NCBI RefSeq assembly: GCF_038443705.2
Contig: NZ_CP151767.2
Location: forward strand, 3,773,501 to 3,837,500
Direction of reading: 5' to 3'
Origin: Yoonia sp. SS1-5
Lineage (GTDB): Bacteria; Pseudomonadota; Alphaproteobacteria; Rhodobacterales; Rhodobacteraceae
Length of the DNA stretch: 64,000 nt
The notes below the pieces were generated by a model. It ran no database searches and was not told the DNA's origin. It was given only the letters and a program-made list of their open reading frames with translations. Made by a program: the position numbers and the translations under genes. Shown here piece by piece: positions 36,605 to 45,825 of this stretch. Numbering within the stretch: position 1 is the first letter of the stretch; every line of letters starts with the position of its first letter.

Positions 36605-37405
36605 TTACTTTGCAAGAGGCAGCAGATGCCCGATATCCTGCAGAAATTGATTGAGCAATTCGGCAAAGGCCTGCGGGTCTTCGGCAGGTGGCAGATGCCC
36701 CACCCGGCGGATCAGCGCAAATTGCGATCCGGGGATCAGATCGACGGTTTCGCGCACCAGATCCGGCGGGGTTGTCCCGTCCTCGGATCCTGCGACGCCC
36801 AATGTCGGCACGCGCAACCCGCTGGTGGGGGTGAAGAAATCGGTGCCGGAAATTGCGGTGCAAACGCCGATATATCCTTTCAAGGGGGCGGTCATCAGCA
36901 TTTCCAGCCATTGCGACATTGCAGGTGTGCCATAGAAATCCCGCCCGAACCAACGGTGCATGATCTGATCGGCCGCCCCGCGCATCCCTTCTTTTTCCAG
37001 CATGGCGATACGGCTTTGCCAGAATAGGGGATGTCCGATTTTCGCGGCCGTATTCGACAGCACCAGCGCGCGGATGATATCAGGCCGCTTAACCGCGAGA
37101 CCCTGCGCGATCAGGCCACCAACCGACAGGCCGACAAACACGCAATCACGAATGTTGCACGCGTCGCAGATCGCCTCTGCATCGCTGACCAGTTGGCCCA
37201 TGCTGTAAGGCGGCTCTGGCACGTCCGAGCCGCCGTGCCCGCGCAGATCATACCGGACCAGCCGCAGGGCAGGGGGCATCCGGGCTACAACATCGTCCCA
37301 AAGCTGCAGATTGGTTCCCAGCGAATTTGCGAAGACCACAGCCGGGCCGTTTTCCGGCCCCTCGACTTTCACGTTCAAACCGATGCCGTCGCGTTCAACA
37401 CGCAT
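36605..37405 (-). CDS. 3-oxoadipate enol-lactonase-like alpha/beta hydrolase
   Basis: A 266-residue alpha/beta hydrolase close to PcaD: PAVVFANSLGTNLQLWDDV, RYDLRGHGGSD, nucleophile elbow GLSVGGL (Ser), ALVLSNTAAKIG, and a C-terminal GSEDGTTPPDLV (acid) and RVGHLPPAEDP (His). PcaD opens 3-oxoadipate enol-lactone in the protocatechuate branch of the beta-ketoadipate pathway. No other pca gene is in the window, so the pathway assignment rests on the sequence alone. ATG 37405 is preferred to the TTG at 37420. Confidence 0.8.
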   Translation of the reverse strand: MRVERDGIGLNVKVEGPENGPAVVFANSLGTNLQLWDDVVARMPPALRLVRYDLRGHGGSDVPEPPYSMGQLVSDAEAICDACNIRDCVFVGLSVGGLIAQGLAVKRPDIIRALVLSNTAAKIGHPLFWQSRIAMLEKEGMRGAADQIMHRWFGRDFYGTPAMSQWLEMLMTAPLKGYIGVCTAISGTDFFTPTSGLRVPTLGVAGSEDGTTPPDLVRETVDLIPGSQFALIRRVGHLPPAEDPQAFAELLNQFLQDIGHLLPLAK

Positions 37406-37422
37406 CCCGCATACCCCCAAAA

Positions 37423-37462
37423 AAAGATCAAGCCGCGCTTGGGTTTTGTCTCCCCGCGCGGC
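37423..37462 (-). terminator. Intrinsic terminator-like hairpin, minus strand
   Basis: Arms GCCGCGC (37432-37438) and GCGCGGC (37456-37462) around a 17-base loop; on the minus strand they are followed by TTGATC and a run of seven T. It lies 105 bases past the stop of the exonuclease-family gene and before the PcaD-like gene, so it would separate these transcripts. Confidence 0.5.
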
Positions 37463-37566
37463 TCTCTCTTGTTGTTTCGATCAGCCCAACGGCGATCAGA
37501 AACAACCCTCCCACGCAACAGAAACATGACATATGTGCTGTCGGGCAACCTATACTTTTGGTCAGG

Positions 37567-38766
37567 TTAGCCTATTTTTTCATCCAAAGCGATATGCGCC
37601 ATGATCTGTCCGTGATCCGAGGACAGCTTGTTATAGGGTGCGTCGGGGTGTGAACCATCCGTCAGATGGTCGTTCAAGACGCGGAAATATTCCATTTCGC
37701 CGATCTTGCCGGGATAGTCCGGATGGAAATGACGTGACATCAAAACCTGGTCGATACTTTCGAACACGCCGCCGAAGGCGGAGGTAAAAACCATGTCTCG
37801 CAATGACTTACGCACAAAAAGCTTCTCGGCGGAATACAGTTTGACCGATCCGATCGCCTCTTGAATGATGTCATTATCCGCGTCCGAATAACGATCTCGG
37901 GCCGTTTCGGCATCATGCCGGCGTAACCAGGCGTAGTTGCGGAACGGTGCCTCGCCGGTGATGATTTCGGACGACACCGCATTTTCGCTATCGTTGAAAT
38001 CGCCCGTGACCAATACCGGGTTTCCCTGACGAATTTCTGCAAGAATGGCCTGCCGCAGCACCCATGCTTCGGCCATGCGGCGCAAACCGGACCGCAATGA
38101 GCCAAGCGCGCGTTCAGCCGGATCATAGTTCACGAGGTCAGCCGCAGGCGGGAAGGGCGCCCCCTTGGGTTTGGGCAATTCGCCCAGTTTGGATTTCAGA
38201 TGACAGTTGAACACGGTCACCACATGGCCACCCATTGGCACCCTGACTTTCAGCACCGGCCTGCTGAGCCGTTTGATCTGATAATGTCCGCTATCGTCGC
38301 CATCAAGATCGCTGAAGGGGATAGTCAGCGGGATCGGAAGTTCCTGAATGATCTCGGGTTCGCCCACAAACCCAAAGCGGGACAGGATGGCGACACCGGG
38401 CCGTCTGCGCCCCGGTTCGCCGTCAAAGAGGTTCGGCGCAAAGGCGAGGCTCGCCTCGGCGTAATCCTCGTAGGCAAGTTTGCGGAAAATCGCTTTGCGA
38501 GAGTAGCGTTTGGATTTGTCCGGAATGGCCTCGGCATTGGCGGCATGGCCCAGTTCATCGGTTTCGATGATGACGTTGCGCAGGGCGGCTTCGCTGAAAA
38601 TCTCCTGAAAGCAGACGATATCTGCGTTCATCGTCAGCATCTGATCGGCCAGCCAGCTTTGTTTCCACGCATATTCCTCGGGCGTGTATTTTTCGAACCT
38701 GTAGTATTCCTGATCGGGTTCGATCAGGTTTTTGACGTTGAAGCTGGCAATCGTGAAACGGGTCAT
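37567..38766 (-). CDS. Endonuclease/exonuclease/phosphatase (EEP) family protein
   Basis: A 399-residue EEP-fold phosphoesterase. Metal and catalytic motifs seen in order are ASFNVKNL (Asn), IVCFQEIF (Glu), FNCHLKSK (His), VLVTGDFNDSENA (Asp/Asn pair) and SSDHGQIMAHI (final Asp-His). It may cleave nucleic acid or another phosphodiester; no signal peptide is present. The start overlaps the stop of the threonine-dehydratase-like gene (ATGA, 38763-38766), so it is the last gene of a four-gene overlapping operon. Substrate not identifiable. Confidence 0.85.
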   Translation of the reverse strand: MTRFTIASFNVKNLIEPDQEYYRFEKYTPEEYAWKQSWLADQMLTMNADIVCFQEIFSEAALRNVIIETDELGHAANAEAIPDKSKRYSRKAIFRKLAYEDYAEASLAFAPNLFDGEPGRRRPGVAILSRFGFVGEPEIIQELPIPLTIPFSDLDGDDSGHYQIKRLSRPVLKVRVPMGGHVVTVFNCHLKSKLGELPKPKGAPFPPAADLVNYDPAERALGSLRSGLRRMAEAWVLRQAILAEIRQGNPVLVTGDFNDSENAVSSEIITGEAPFRNYAWLRRHDAETARDRYSDADNDIIQEAIGSVKLYSAEKLFVRKSLRDMVFTSAFGGVFESIDQVLMSRHFHPDYPGKIGEMEYFRVLNDHLTDGSHPDAPYNKLSSDHGQIMAHIALDEKIG

Positions 38767-39734
38767 GACAATGTATCCAATGCGCGTGAAAAGATATCGG
38801 GATCTACGTTACCGCCTGTGGCAACGGCGACAACCGCATCCTGCGAGAATTCATCGGGATGAAACAAGGCCGCGGCCAGCGCCGCTGCGCCCCCCGGTTC
38901 CAGAACGATCTTGAGCCGCTCAAAGGCCAGCCCGGTCGCGCGCAGGCATTCATCTTCGCTGACGACGATGCCCGGTCCGCAATGGTCCTGCATGATCGGA
39001 AAGGTCAGCGTCCCGGGGGCGGGGGTGATGATCGCATCACAGATTGATCCCGCGACCTTGGCATTGCGTTCGATCCTGCCGCTGACCAGCGACCGGGTGA
39101 CATCGTCAAACCCCTCGGGTTCCGCCGGTCGCGCCCGCAGTCCCGGTGCGTCTGCCGCCAAAGCCAAGGCAATCCCCGATGTCAGTCCGCCGCCGCCGCA
39201 GCAGACCACAACATCCGCATCCGTCACCCCTTGCGCCGTCATGTCAGCCGCGATTTCCAGCCCGCATGTACCCTGACCGGCGATCACCAGCGGTTCGTCA
39301 AACGGTTTGATCAGGACCAGCCCGCGGTCCTTGGCCAGCCGCGCCCCGATCTCGTTGCGATCCTCGGTCGCCCGGTCATAGAGGACAACCTCGGCGCCAA
39401 GGGCGCGCGTATTGTCGATTTTGATCGCTGGTGCGTCAGCAGGCATTACGATCACCGCTGGCGCATGATGCGCGCGCGCAGCCAGCGCCACCCCCTGTGC
39501 GTGGTTGCCACTGGAAAATGCGATCACGCCGGCCTTGCGGGCGTTTTCCCCCAGGGCGGATACAGCAGACCACCCGCCCCGGAACTTGAACGAGCCTGTG
39601 TGCTGCAGGCATTCGGCCTTCACGAACACCCGGCGTCCGGCAATCTCATCCAGAAACGGCGAGGTCAGAATTGGCGTCCGCCTTGCGTGTCCGTCCAATC
39701 GTTTTGCCGCGGCCCGGATCATGTCGATATTCAT
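38763..39734 (-). CDS. PLP-dependent threonine/serine dehydratase-like enzyme
   Basis: A 323-residue fold-type II PLP enzyme. The Schiff-base Lys is K50 in QHTGSFKFRGG, SSGNHAQGVALAA binds the substrate carboxylate, and the glycine loop CCGGGGLTSG holds the cofactor phosphate. There is no C-terminal ACT regulatory domain, so it is the short, catabolic type or a serine racemase-like or hydroxyaspartate dehydratase. ATG 39734 has GGAG 9 bases upstream and overlaps the previous stop. It is part of the overlapping four-gene operon. Confidence 0.85.
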   Translation of the reverse strand: MNIDMIRAAAKRLDGHARRTPILTSPFLDEIAGRRVFVKAECLQHTGSFKFRGGWSAVSALGENARKAGVIAFSSGNHAQGVALAARAHHAPAVIVMPADAPAIKIDNTRALGAEVVLYDRATEDRNEIGARLAKDRGLVLIKPFDEPLVIAGQGTCGLEIAADMTAQGVTDADVVVCCGGGGLTSGIALALAADAPGLRARPAEPEGFDDVTRSLVSGRIERNAKVAGSICDAIITPAPGTLTFPIMQDHCGPGIVVSEDECLRATGLAFERLKIVLEPGGAAALAAALFHPDEFSQDAVVAVATGGNVDPDIFSRALDTLS

Positions 39735-40549
39735 GCCATCATCTCCAGCCATGTTGTCAGGGCGGCCAGCGCCGCAGGTTCGTCGAGGAAAGGAACATGG
39801 CCGCGCCCGGGCACCTCGGCCCGGATCAGCGCCGGGTTGCGCCGGGCCATCTCATCGGCGGTGTCTTTGCGCAGCAGGTCAGAGTTTTCGCCCCGGATCA
39901 GTGCAAGCGGCAACCCTTCAAGTGCTGTATAAAGCGGCCAAAGATCAGGCGCGGGCTGCGCGCCTGCGGCAAGGACAGCGTCCCGCAATTTGGGATCATA
40001 ACGGATCACCAGCCCGTCCGGCGTTTCGCGGTAATGCGCCTTGACCTCGGCCAGCCAGCGCTCCATGGGGACGTCCTGAAACTGGATCCACTGTTTTGCG
40101 CGGGCCTCGGCGGCCTCGATATAGGTCTTTTGGGGTGGGTTCTTGCCGATGTAGTTCTTGATGACTGCCAGCCCGGTTTCCGCAATCACCGGGCCAATAT
40201 CGTTGAGCGCGACGCCCAGCAGCCGATCCTTCGCCGTTGCAGCAAGGACCATCGCGATCAGCCCGCCGCGCGAGGTGCCAAGAATGGCCGCCTTTTGCAG
40301 TCCAAGATGATCCATCAGGGTCAGTACGTCGGTTGCTTCCGTGGGAATAGTGTAGGTGTCGGGATCGGCCCAGTCCGATTGCCCCCGTCCGCGATAATCC
40401 GGCCGGATCAGCCGCACTGGCAGATGCGGGGCGACGTGGTCAAAATCTGCGCCATTCCGGGTCAGGCCCGCCAGCGCGATCACGGGCAGTCCTTCACCTT
40501 GGTCCGTATAATAAAGCGACAAGCCATCGGCGCTTTGAAATTGCGGCAT
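39731..40549 (-). CDS. Alpha/beta hydrolase
   Basis: A 272-residue alpha/beta hydrolase: IALAGLTRNGADFDHVAPHL (oxyanion region, in part), RPDYRGRGQSDW, nucleophile elbow GTSRGGL (Ser), a later acid strand LIRGENSDLL and VPGRGHVPFLDEP (His). The start ATG 40549 overlaps the stop of the dehalogenase gene (TGATG), and its own stop overlaps the next start. Being coupled to a haloacid dehalogenase and a PLP dehydratase hints at a small catabolic unit, but the substrate is unknown. Confidence 0.85.
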   Translation of the reverse strand: MPQFQSADGLSLYYTDQGEGLPVIALAGLTRNGADFDHVAPHLPVRLIRPDYRGRGQSDWADPDTYTIPTEATDVLTLMDHLGLQKAAILGTSRGGLIAMVLAATAKDRLLGVALNDIGPVIAETGLAVIKNYIGKNPPQKTYIEAAEARAKQWIQFQDVPMERWLAEVKAHYRETPDGLVIRYDPKLRDAVLAAGAQPAPDLWPLYTALEGLPLALIRGENSDLLRKDTADEMARRNPALIRAEVPGRGHVPFLDEPAALAALTTWLEMMA

Positions 40550-41226
40550 CAGCAATACTCCGGGATTTTTGTCAGGTCAGGCAACATATGGTGCGGGTTT
40601 GCATAGAGCCGATCCGCCGGTTCGCCGCCCCGGTTGACCCATACGGTCTGAAATCCGTATCCGGCAGCACCTGCCGCGTCCCACCCGTTTGACGATACAA
40701 ACAGGACCTCGTCATGTGCGCAGCCAAACCGTTGGCCAACCATGTCATAGACCCGCGCATGTGGTTTGAAGACGCCCACATCCTCGACCGACAGAACCGC
40801 ATCCAAGACATCCCCGATCCCGGCCGAGCTGACAGCACCGTCCAGCATCGCTGGTGACCCGTTGGACAAGATCGCGGTTGCCAGCCCCTTGTTCTTCAGG
40901 GTTTTCAGCATTGCGGGGACTTCGGGGTAGGCGGCAAGTTCCCAGTAGAGTTCCAGCAATCTGGCCCGGGTCGCATCGTCGTCCAGCCCATTGGCGGCCA
41001 GGGCCCAGTCCAGGCCGTCCTGCGTGACCTGCCAAAAGTCGCAATGCTGCCCTGCAACCGCGCGCAGCCAAGTATATTGCAGCTGCTTCAGGCGCCAATC
41101 CCGGGCCACACCCGGCCACACATCAGCAAGGGCGGTATGTGCGGGCTCTTTCGCGGCCTGGGCGGCCGCGGCGTTTACATCAAACAGGGTGCCGTAAGCG
41201 TCGAAAACGCAGGTTGTTGTGGTCAT
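40549..41226 (-). CDS. Haloacid dehalogenase, type II
   Basis: A 225-residue HAD enzyme of the L-2-haloacid dehalogenase group: nucleophile motif CVFDAYGTLFDVNAA (first Asp), motif II ILSNGSPAML, the KPHARVYDMV Lys and motif III VSSNGWDAAGAAGYG. These are characteristic of type II dehalogenases, which hydrolyse (S)-2-haloalkanoates. GAGGGG precedes ATG 41226; the frame opens 12 bases earlier. It is the first gene of the operon that runs down to 37567. Confidence 0.88.
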   Translation of the reverse strand: MTTTTCVFDAYGTLFDVNAAAAQAAKEPAHTALADVWPGVARDWRLKQLQYTWLRAVAGQHCDFWQVTQDGLDWALAANGLDDDATRARLLELYWELAAYPEVPAMLKTLKNKGLATAILSNGSPAMLDGAVSSAGIGDVLDAVLSVEDVGVFKPHARVYDMVGQRFGCAHDEVLFVSSNGWDAAGAAGYGFQTVWVNRGGEPADRLYANPHHMLPDLTKIPEYC

Positions 41227-41354
41227 GGGTCCCCTCATTTTGCTGCGGCTATGGTGTCACGGTCACGTCCCGTCGAAAAGAGGCAAAGCCGTTTGCATTG
41301 CAACCGTCGGGCGCATAGCGTGGCGCGCGAATCCTCATTGGAAAGATACGACAT

Positions 41355-41789
41355 ATGGTTCAGGCCAAGGCAGGCGACACTGTTCGCATCAACTACACCG
41401 GCACGCTAAATAATGGCGATGTTTTTGACAGCTCGGACGGGCGCGAGCCTTTGGCATTTGTCGTGGGGTCCGGGCAGATCATCCCCGGTCTTGATGCGGC
41501 GATCCCCGGCATGGCCGTGGGCGATAAGAAGACCGTGGATGTTCCCTTTGCGCAAGCCTACGGTCCCTTGAATGCAGATGCCCGTCAGGCGATCCCGCGC
41601 GGGGAAATTCCCGACAATATTCCGCTGGATCCGGGCACGCAGCTGCAGATGCAGACGCCGCAAGGCCAGGTCGTGCAGGTCACTGTGGTTGAGGCAACGG
41701 ATGAAGAGGTCGTGCTGGACGCAAATCATCCGCTCGCAGGCAAAGACCTGACATTTGCCATCGAGATCGTGGGCATAGACCCGACCTGA
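41355..41789 (+). CDS. FKBP-type peptidyl-prolyl isomerase (SlyD-like)
   Basis: A 144-residue FKBP: GDTVRINYTGTLNNGDVFDS, PLAFVVGSGQIIPGLDAAI and GMAVGDKKTVDVP form the isomerase fold. An inserted flap (about residues 70-120) and the return to NHPLAGKDLTFAIEIV are the SlyD arrangement, with the flap acting as chaperone domain. The His-rich metal-binding tail of E. coli SlyD is absent. Cytoplasmic; helps fold proteins by prolyl isomerisation. It stands alone on the plus strand, convergent with fabI. Confidence 0.9.
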   Translation: MVQAKAGDTVRINYTGTLNNGDVFDSSDGREPLAFVVGSGQIIPGLDAAIPGMAVGDKKTVDVPFAQAYGPLNADARQAIPRGEIPDNIPLDPGTQLQMQTPQGQVVQVTVVEATDEEVVLDANHPLAGKDLTFAIEIVGIDPT

Positions 41790-41850
41790 CGCGCGCGCAG
41801 GCCTGTTCCAAAGGACCTGCGTTGGCGCTGCGGAATGGCTGTACCTGATC

Positions 41851-42642
41851 CTAGACCAGATGGTCCGGCTGCGGCATGCCCAGAACGTGGAAACCACCAT
41901 CGACACGAATAATCTCGCCCGTGGTGCAGGCCCCTGCATCCGACGCCAGATAAACCGCCGTGCCACCGACGGCCTCCAACGTTGCATTGGCCCGCAGGGG
42001 GGCGTTCATGTCGGTGTGTTTGTAGGTCTTGCGCGCACCACCAATGGCGGCCCCGGCAAGGGTTTTCATCGGGCCGGGGCTGATCGCGTTTACACGAATA
42101 CCCTGCGGCCCAAGATCATTTGCCAGATAGCGCGTCGTGCTTTCCAGTGCGGCCTTTGCAACCCCCATGACGTTGTAGAACGGTGTGACCCGGTTTGACC
42201 CCTGATAGGTCAGGGTCAGCAATGTCCCCCCGTCCGGCATCAGCTTTGACGCCCGGTTGGCCACATCAATGAAGGAATAACACGAGATCGCCAGTGAGTT
42301 CTTGAAATTGTCCCGGCTGGTATTGATGAACCGACCTGTCAGTTCGGTCTTGTCCGAAAACGCGATGGCATGCACCACAAAATCCAGCGTACCCCACCGA
42401 TCCTTGAGGGTTTCAAATGCCGCGTCCATGCTTGTGTCATCGGTCACATCGACATCAACCATGATGTCGGACCCAACGGATGTGGCCAGCGGTTCCAGCC
42501 GCTTGCCAAACGCCTCGCCCTGATAGCTAAAGGCAAGCTCTGCGCCTGCATCGGCCATCGCCTTGGCAATACCCCACGCGATCGAGCGTTCATTGGCAAC
42601 GCCCATGATCAGACCGCGTTTTCCCTGCATTGAAATCGTCAT
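41851..42642 (-). CDS. fabI: Enoyl-[acyl-carrier-protein] reductase (NADH)
   Basis: A 263-residue FabI: the N-terminal GKRGLIMGVANERSIAWGIA is the family's NADH-binding loop, and the catalytic pair is Y-x6-K in YNVMGVAKA. It reduces trans-2-enoyl-ACP in the last step of each fatty-acid elongation cycle. An AGGA lies close to the ATG. It follows fabB by 4 bases in a fabA-fabB-fabI group on the minus strand, the typical rhodobacterial arrangement for unsaturated fatty-acid synthesis. Confidence 0.93.
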   Translation of the reverse strand: MTISMQGKRGLIMGVANERSIAWGIAKAMADAGAELAFSYQGEAFGKRLEPLATSVGSDIMVDVDVTDDTSMDAAFETLKDRWGTLDFVVHAIAFSDKTELTGRFINTSRDNFKNSLAISCYSFIDVANRASKLMPDGGTLLTLTYQGSNRVTPFYNVMGVAKAALESTTRYLANDLGPQGIRVNAISPGPMKTLAGAAIGGARKTYKHTDMNAPLRANATLEAVGGTAVYLASDAGACTTGEIIRVDGGFHVLGMPQPDHLV

Positions 42643-42646
42643 AGTC

Positions 42647-43876
42647 CTAGCCTTGGAATTTGGACAGCAACATGGATCCGTTTGTTCCGCCGAACCCGAA
42701 TGAGTTGGTCATCACCGTATCCAGCCCCGCATCGTCAACCCGCTGGGTTGCAATTTCGGATGGATCAAGCGCCGGATCAAGGGTTTCCACATTGATGGAT
42801 GGCGCGATGAAATCATTCTGCAACATCAGCAGGCAGTAGATCGCCTCCTGCGCGCCCGTCGCCCCCTGCGAATGGCCGGTCATGGATTTGGTCGAACTGA
42901 TCGGTGGCGTCGTGCCTTGCCCAAAGACACGGCGGACGGCCTCGACCTCGCCCACATCGCCTACGGGGGTGGATGTGCCATGTGCGTTGATGTAGCTGAC
43001 CTTCCGGCCCTCGGGGAGGGTTTTCAGCGCGCCGCGCATGGCCCGTTCGCCGCCTTCACCGGAGGGGGCGACCATATCCGCCCCGTCAGAGGTCGCGGCA
43101 AAACCGGTCACCTCGGCATAGATGGTCGCACCGCGCGCCTGCGCGCTTTCGAGACTTTCCAGCACCACCATGGCCCCGCCGCCCGCAATGACAAAGCCGT
43201 CGCGCCCTGCGTCAAAGGCCCGGCTCGCGCGTTCGGGCGTGTCGTTATATTTCGACGACATCGCACCCATGGCATCAAACAGGCAGGACAGGGTCCAGTC
43301 GAGCTCTTCGCCGCCACCTGCGAACATGATGTCCTGATTGCCCAGTGCTACCTGCTGCGCGGCCATGCCGATGCAATGCAGGCTGGTGGAACAGGCGGAG
43401 GTGATTGAAAAGTTCATCCCCTTGATCTTGAAAGCGGTGGCAAGGTTCGCGCTGACCGTTGATGACATTGCCTTGGGCACGGCGAAAGGGCCGATGCGCT
43501 TGGTCGCGCCCGTTTCGCGCACAACATTGTGGGCGGTCAGGATGGCCGATGTGGACGGCCCGCCGGACCCTGCGATCAGCCCAGTCATCGGATTGACGAT
43601 CTGATCTTCGTTCAGGCCTGCATCGGCGATGGCCTGCTGCATCGCGATATGGGCATAAGCCGCCCCCGGGCCCATGAACCGCAGCGTGCGTTTGTCGACA
43701 TGTTCGCTGACATCTATCTTGAGGGTCCCGGCAATCTGGCTGCGAAACCCGCGCTCGGACATGTCCGGGCTGGCTTCGATACCTGATGTACCTGCTTTCA
43801 GCGCGTTGAGCACTTCATCAGCGTTATTTCCGATCGGTGATACGATACCAAGACCAGTGACGACGACACGGCGCAT
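42647..43876 (-). CDS. fabB: Beta-ketoacyl-ACP synthase I
   Basis: A 409-residue condensing enzyme with the triad of KAS I/II: Cys in TSACSTSLHCIG, His in NAHGTSTPVGD and His in MTGHSQGATGA; MRRVVVTGLGIVSPIGN is the standard start. It elongates acyl-ACP with malonyl-ACP; beside FabA it should be the form that extends cis-unsaturated chains. GGGAGG precedes ATG 43876 (a GTG 6 bases earlier is an alternative). The stop is 4 bases before fabI. Confidence 0.92.
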   Translation of the reverse strand: MRRVVVTGLGIVSPIGNNADEVLNALKAGTSGIEASPDMSERGFRSQIAGTLKIDVSEHVDKRTLRFMGPGAAYAHIAMQQAIADAGLNEDQIVNPMTGLIAGSGGPSTSAILTAHNVVRETGATKRIGPFAVPKAMSSTVSANLATAFKIKGMNFSITSACSTSLHCIGMAAQQVALGNQDIMFAGGGEELDWTLSCLFDAMGAMSSKYNDTPERASRAFDAGRDGFVIAGGGAMVVLESLESAQARGATIYAEVTGFAATSDGADMVAPSGEGGERAMRGALKTLPEGRKVSYINAHGTSTPVGDVGEVEAVRRVFGQGTTPPISSTKSMTGHSQGATGAQEAIYCLLMLQNDFIAPSINVETLDPALDPSEIATQRVDDAGLDTVMTNSFGFGGTNGSMLLSKFQG

Positions 43877-43912
43877 GGGCACCCCTCCCTTTATTGTTAG
43901 CGTTTTCGCTGA

Positions 43913-44422
43913 TTAACTCTCGGAGAGCGCAACTTTCATATCTTTGACCTGATAGATGACATCGCCATCTGCCTCGACAATTCCGTCTGCAACGCCCATC
44001 GTCAACCGCCGGGTTTGTACCGCCTTGGTGAAATCGACCTTGTAGGTCAGCATTTTGCGATCAGGCCGGACCATGCCGGTCAGTTTGACCTCGCCGACAC
44101 CCAGCGCGTAGCCGCGCCCTTGCCAGCCACGCCAGCCAAGATTGAAACCTGTCAGCTGCCAAAGACCGTCCAGTCCCAGGCAGCCCGGCATGATCGGATT
44201 GCCGGGAAAATGGCAGTCAAAGAACCATAGATCAGGGGTGATATCGAACTCTGCGACAACATGTCCTTTGCCATGCGCCCCGCGATCCCCGGAAATATCG
44301 GTGATGCGGTCCATCATCAGCATGGGCGGGGCAGGCAATTGTGCGTTGCCAGGGCCAAAAAGCTCGCCACGGGCGCATTTTAGCAGGCCTTCTTTGTCAA
44401 AACTACTTGGATAGTCCGCCAT
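43913..44422 (-). CDS. fabA: 3-hydroxydecanoyl-ACP dehydratase/isomerase
   Basis: A 169-residue hot-dog-fold enzyme, the usual length for FabA. The catalytic His is in [20 protein letters not shown] (quoted up to 20 residues) and the Asp helix follows ([11 protein letters not shown]). FabA dehydrates 3-hydroxydecanoyl-ACP and isomerises it to the cis-3 form, the branch point to unsaturated fatty acids. First gene of fabA-fabB-fabI; divergent from irr across a 160-base gap. Confidence 0.95.
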   Translation of the reverse strand: MADYPSSFDKEGLLKCARGELFGPGNAQLPAPPMLMMDRITDISGDRGAHGKGHVVAEFDITPDLWFFDCHFPGNPIMPGCLGLDGLWQLTGFNLGWRGWQGRGYALGVGEVKLTGMVRPDRKMLTYKVDFTKAVQTRRLTMGVADGIVEADGDVIYQVKDMKVALSES

Positions 44423-44518
44423 ATTCCGGATCTCATTTCTCGTTACTACGTTTTGCGACCTCTATCACCGTGGGGTTTGAAAGAGCAAGTCCGCGCCTTA
44501 CTTGGTAGATTGCGAATT

Positions 44519-44556
44519 AATTGCAATTGATCCGTTGATGGCTTTGCCATTATATT
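44519..44556 (+). promoter_or_regulatory. Likely irr promoter and adjacent palindrome
   Basis: TTGATC (44527-44532) and TATATT (44551-44556) are spaced 18 bases apart, about 30 bases before the irr start. A 10-base perfect palindrome AATTGCAATT (44519-44528) overlaps the -35 box. It could be an operator shared with the divergent fabA; I see no clear iron-control-element consensus. Confidence 0.4.
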
Positions 44557-44584
44557 GTGCCAGACATCGGGATATGGACGAACC

Positions 44585-45001
44585 ATGACACAGACGCAGA
44601 CAGAGCGCAGCGCGAATTGGCTGGCGGGGGCAGGATTGCGCCCGACCCGGCAGCGTCTGACCCTTGCGACCTTGTTGGTGGGTGACGGCAAGGACAGGCA
44701 TGTCACTGCAGAGGGTCTTTTTGATGCCGCCTCCGACGCTGGCGAGAAAGTCTCGCTTGCGACCGTCTACAACACGTTGCGTGCGTTCTGCGATGCCGGC
44801 CTGATGCGTGAGATCACGGTCGATGGGTCAAAAAGCTACTTTGACACCAATATGACCGATCACCCCCATTTTTATTGGGAAGATAACGCGACACTGACCG
44901 ATGCGCCTGCCCAGGAGTTGCAGATCAGCCGCCTTCCTGATGCTCCATATGGGGCCGAGATCGCATCGGTTGACGTGGTCATCCGGTTGCGCCGCAAATA
45001 A
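44585..45001 (+). CDS. irr: Irr-type iron-response regulator (Fur family)
   Basis: A 138-residue Fur-family protein: RPTRQRLTLATLLVGDGKDRHVTAEG is the winged-helix start (in part RPTRQRLTLATLL), KVSLATVYNTLRAF the recognition helix, and DHPHFYWED the His-rich metal/haem site of Irr proteins. In Alphaproteobacteria Irr reports haem status and represses or activates iron genes under low iron. The divergent position beside fabA is a recurring rhodobacterial arrangement. Start 44585 follows GGACGA; the frame opens 30 bases earlier. Confidence 0.85.
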   Translation: MTQTQTERSANWLAGAGLRPTRQRLTLATLLVGDGKDRHVTAEGLFDAASDAGEKVSLATVYNTLRAFCDAGLMREITVDGSKSYFDTNMTDHPHFYWEDNATLTDAPAQELQISRLPDAPYGAEIASVDVVIRLRRK

Positions 45002-45102
45002 CCCCCACCTGCTGGGGTCCGGATACCCGTACCTTGTCTCACACGCCGACGTCGCGCATGCTCGGTCCATTCGCCGCCGTGACCCCAAAGGGGCAGATCG
45101 CA

Positions 45103-45822
45103 ATGCATGAAGATCGCAAACATGACATGGTCATGTCGTATCACCGCGTCCGCACCGCGCTGGGGCTGCTGGGGATGGCGCTTCCTTGTGTTCTTTTGCT
45201 GGGCGGGTTGATTGATTACCACCGGATCGAGCCGTCGATCAGCGATTTCTACCACACTATTTACAGGGACATTTTTGTGGGGACCCTTTGCGCGATTGGC
45301 GTCTTCCTGATCTGCTACCGCGGCTATGGCCGCACCCCAGGCGATGTGATCGACGATGACTGGCTAGGGACGGTCGCGGGTATTTCTGCCTTTGGCGTGG
45401 CGTTGTTTCCCAATGAAAGCCCTACGGCTCAGGTGGCGACGATGACCCAGAACATGGTCGGCATGGGGACAAGCCCGTTGGTGCATTACGCCTCTGCCCT
45501 GGTCTTTTTTGCCTGTCTTGCAGTGTTCTGTCTGTCGAAGTTTACCCGTGGTGCCCAGCCGGGCCGTCGGGTGATCTACCGGATTTGCGGCTGGATCATT
45601 CTTTGTGCGCTGATCGGCATTGCGCTGGCCTCGGTTCTGAAGATCTTTGGGACCGGTCCGGCACGCGCCATTGTGGTCGCAAATAACCTTGTCTTCTGGT
45701 TTGAGGCCGTCGGTATATGGGCATTTGGCCTTTCCTGGCTGGTCAAGGGCAAGGCAGATATCGGGCTAGCCCGCTTGGCGGGCAAGTTGCCTTTGGATGA
45801 TGAGGATCAGGTGCGGTCCTGA
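45103..45822 (+). CDS. Six-TM membrane protein of unknown function
   Basis: A 239-residue protein with about six hydrophobic helices (for example ALGLLGMALPCVLLLGGLI and DIFVGTLCAIGVFLICYRGY), short loops and a YHRIEPSISDFYHTIYRD segment between the first two, whose Tyr/His/Asp-rich character suggests a functional site at the membrane surface. Cytoplasmic or periplasmic partners are unknown. ATG 45103 is used; the frame is open from 45034 and another ATG at 45058 is possible. I do not recognise the family with certainty (DUF998-like layout). Confidence 0.65.
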   Translation: MHEDRKHDMVMSYHRVRTALGLLGMALPCVLLLGGLIDYHRIEPSISDFYHTIYRDIFVGTLCAIGVFLICYRGYGRTPGDVIDDDWLGTVAGISAFGVALFPNESPTAQVATMTQNMVGMGTSPLVHYASALVFFACLAVFCLSKFTRGAQPGRRVIYRICGWIILCALIGIALASVLKIFGTGPARAIVVANNLVFWFEAVGIWAFGLSWLVKGKADIGLARLAGKLPLDDEDQVRS

Positions 45823-45825
45823 CCG

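Noticed and set aside
45001..45018. Small ACCCC/GGGGT hairpin after irr as a terminator
   Set aside because: Only a 5-base stem without a following T-run.
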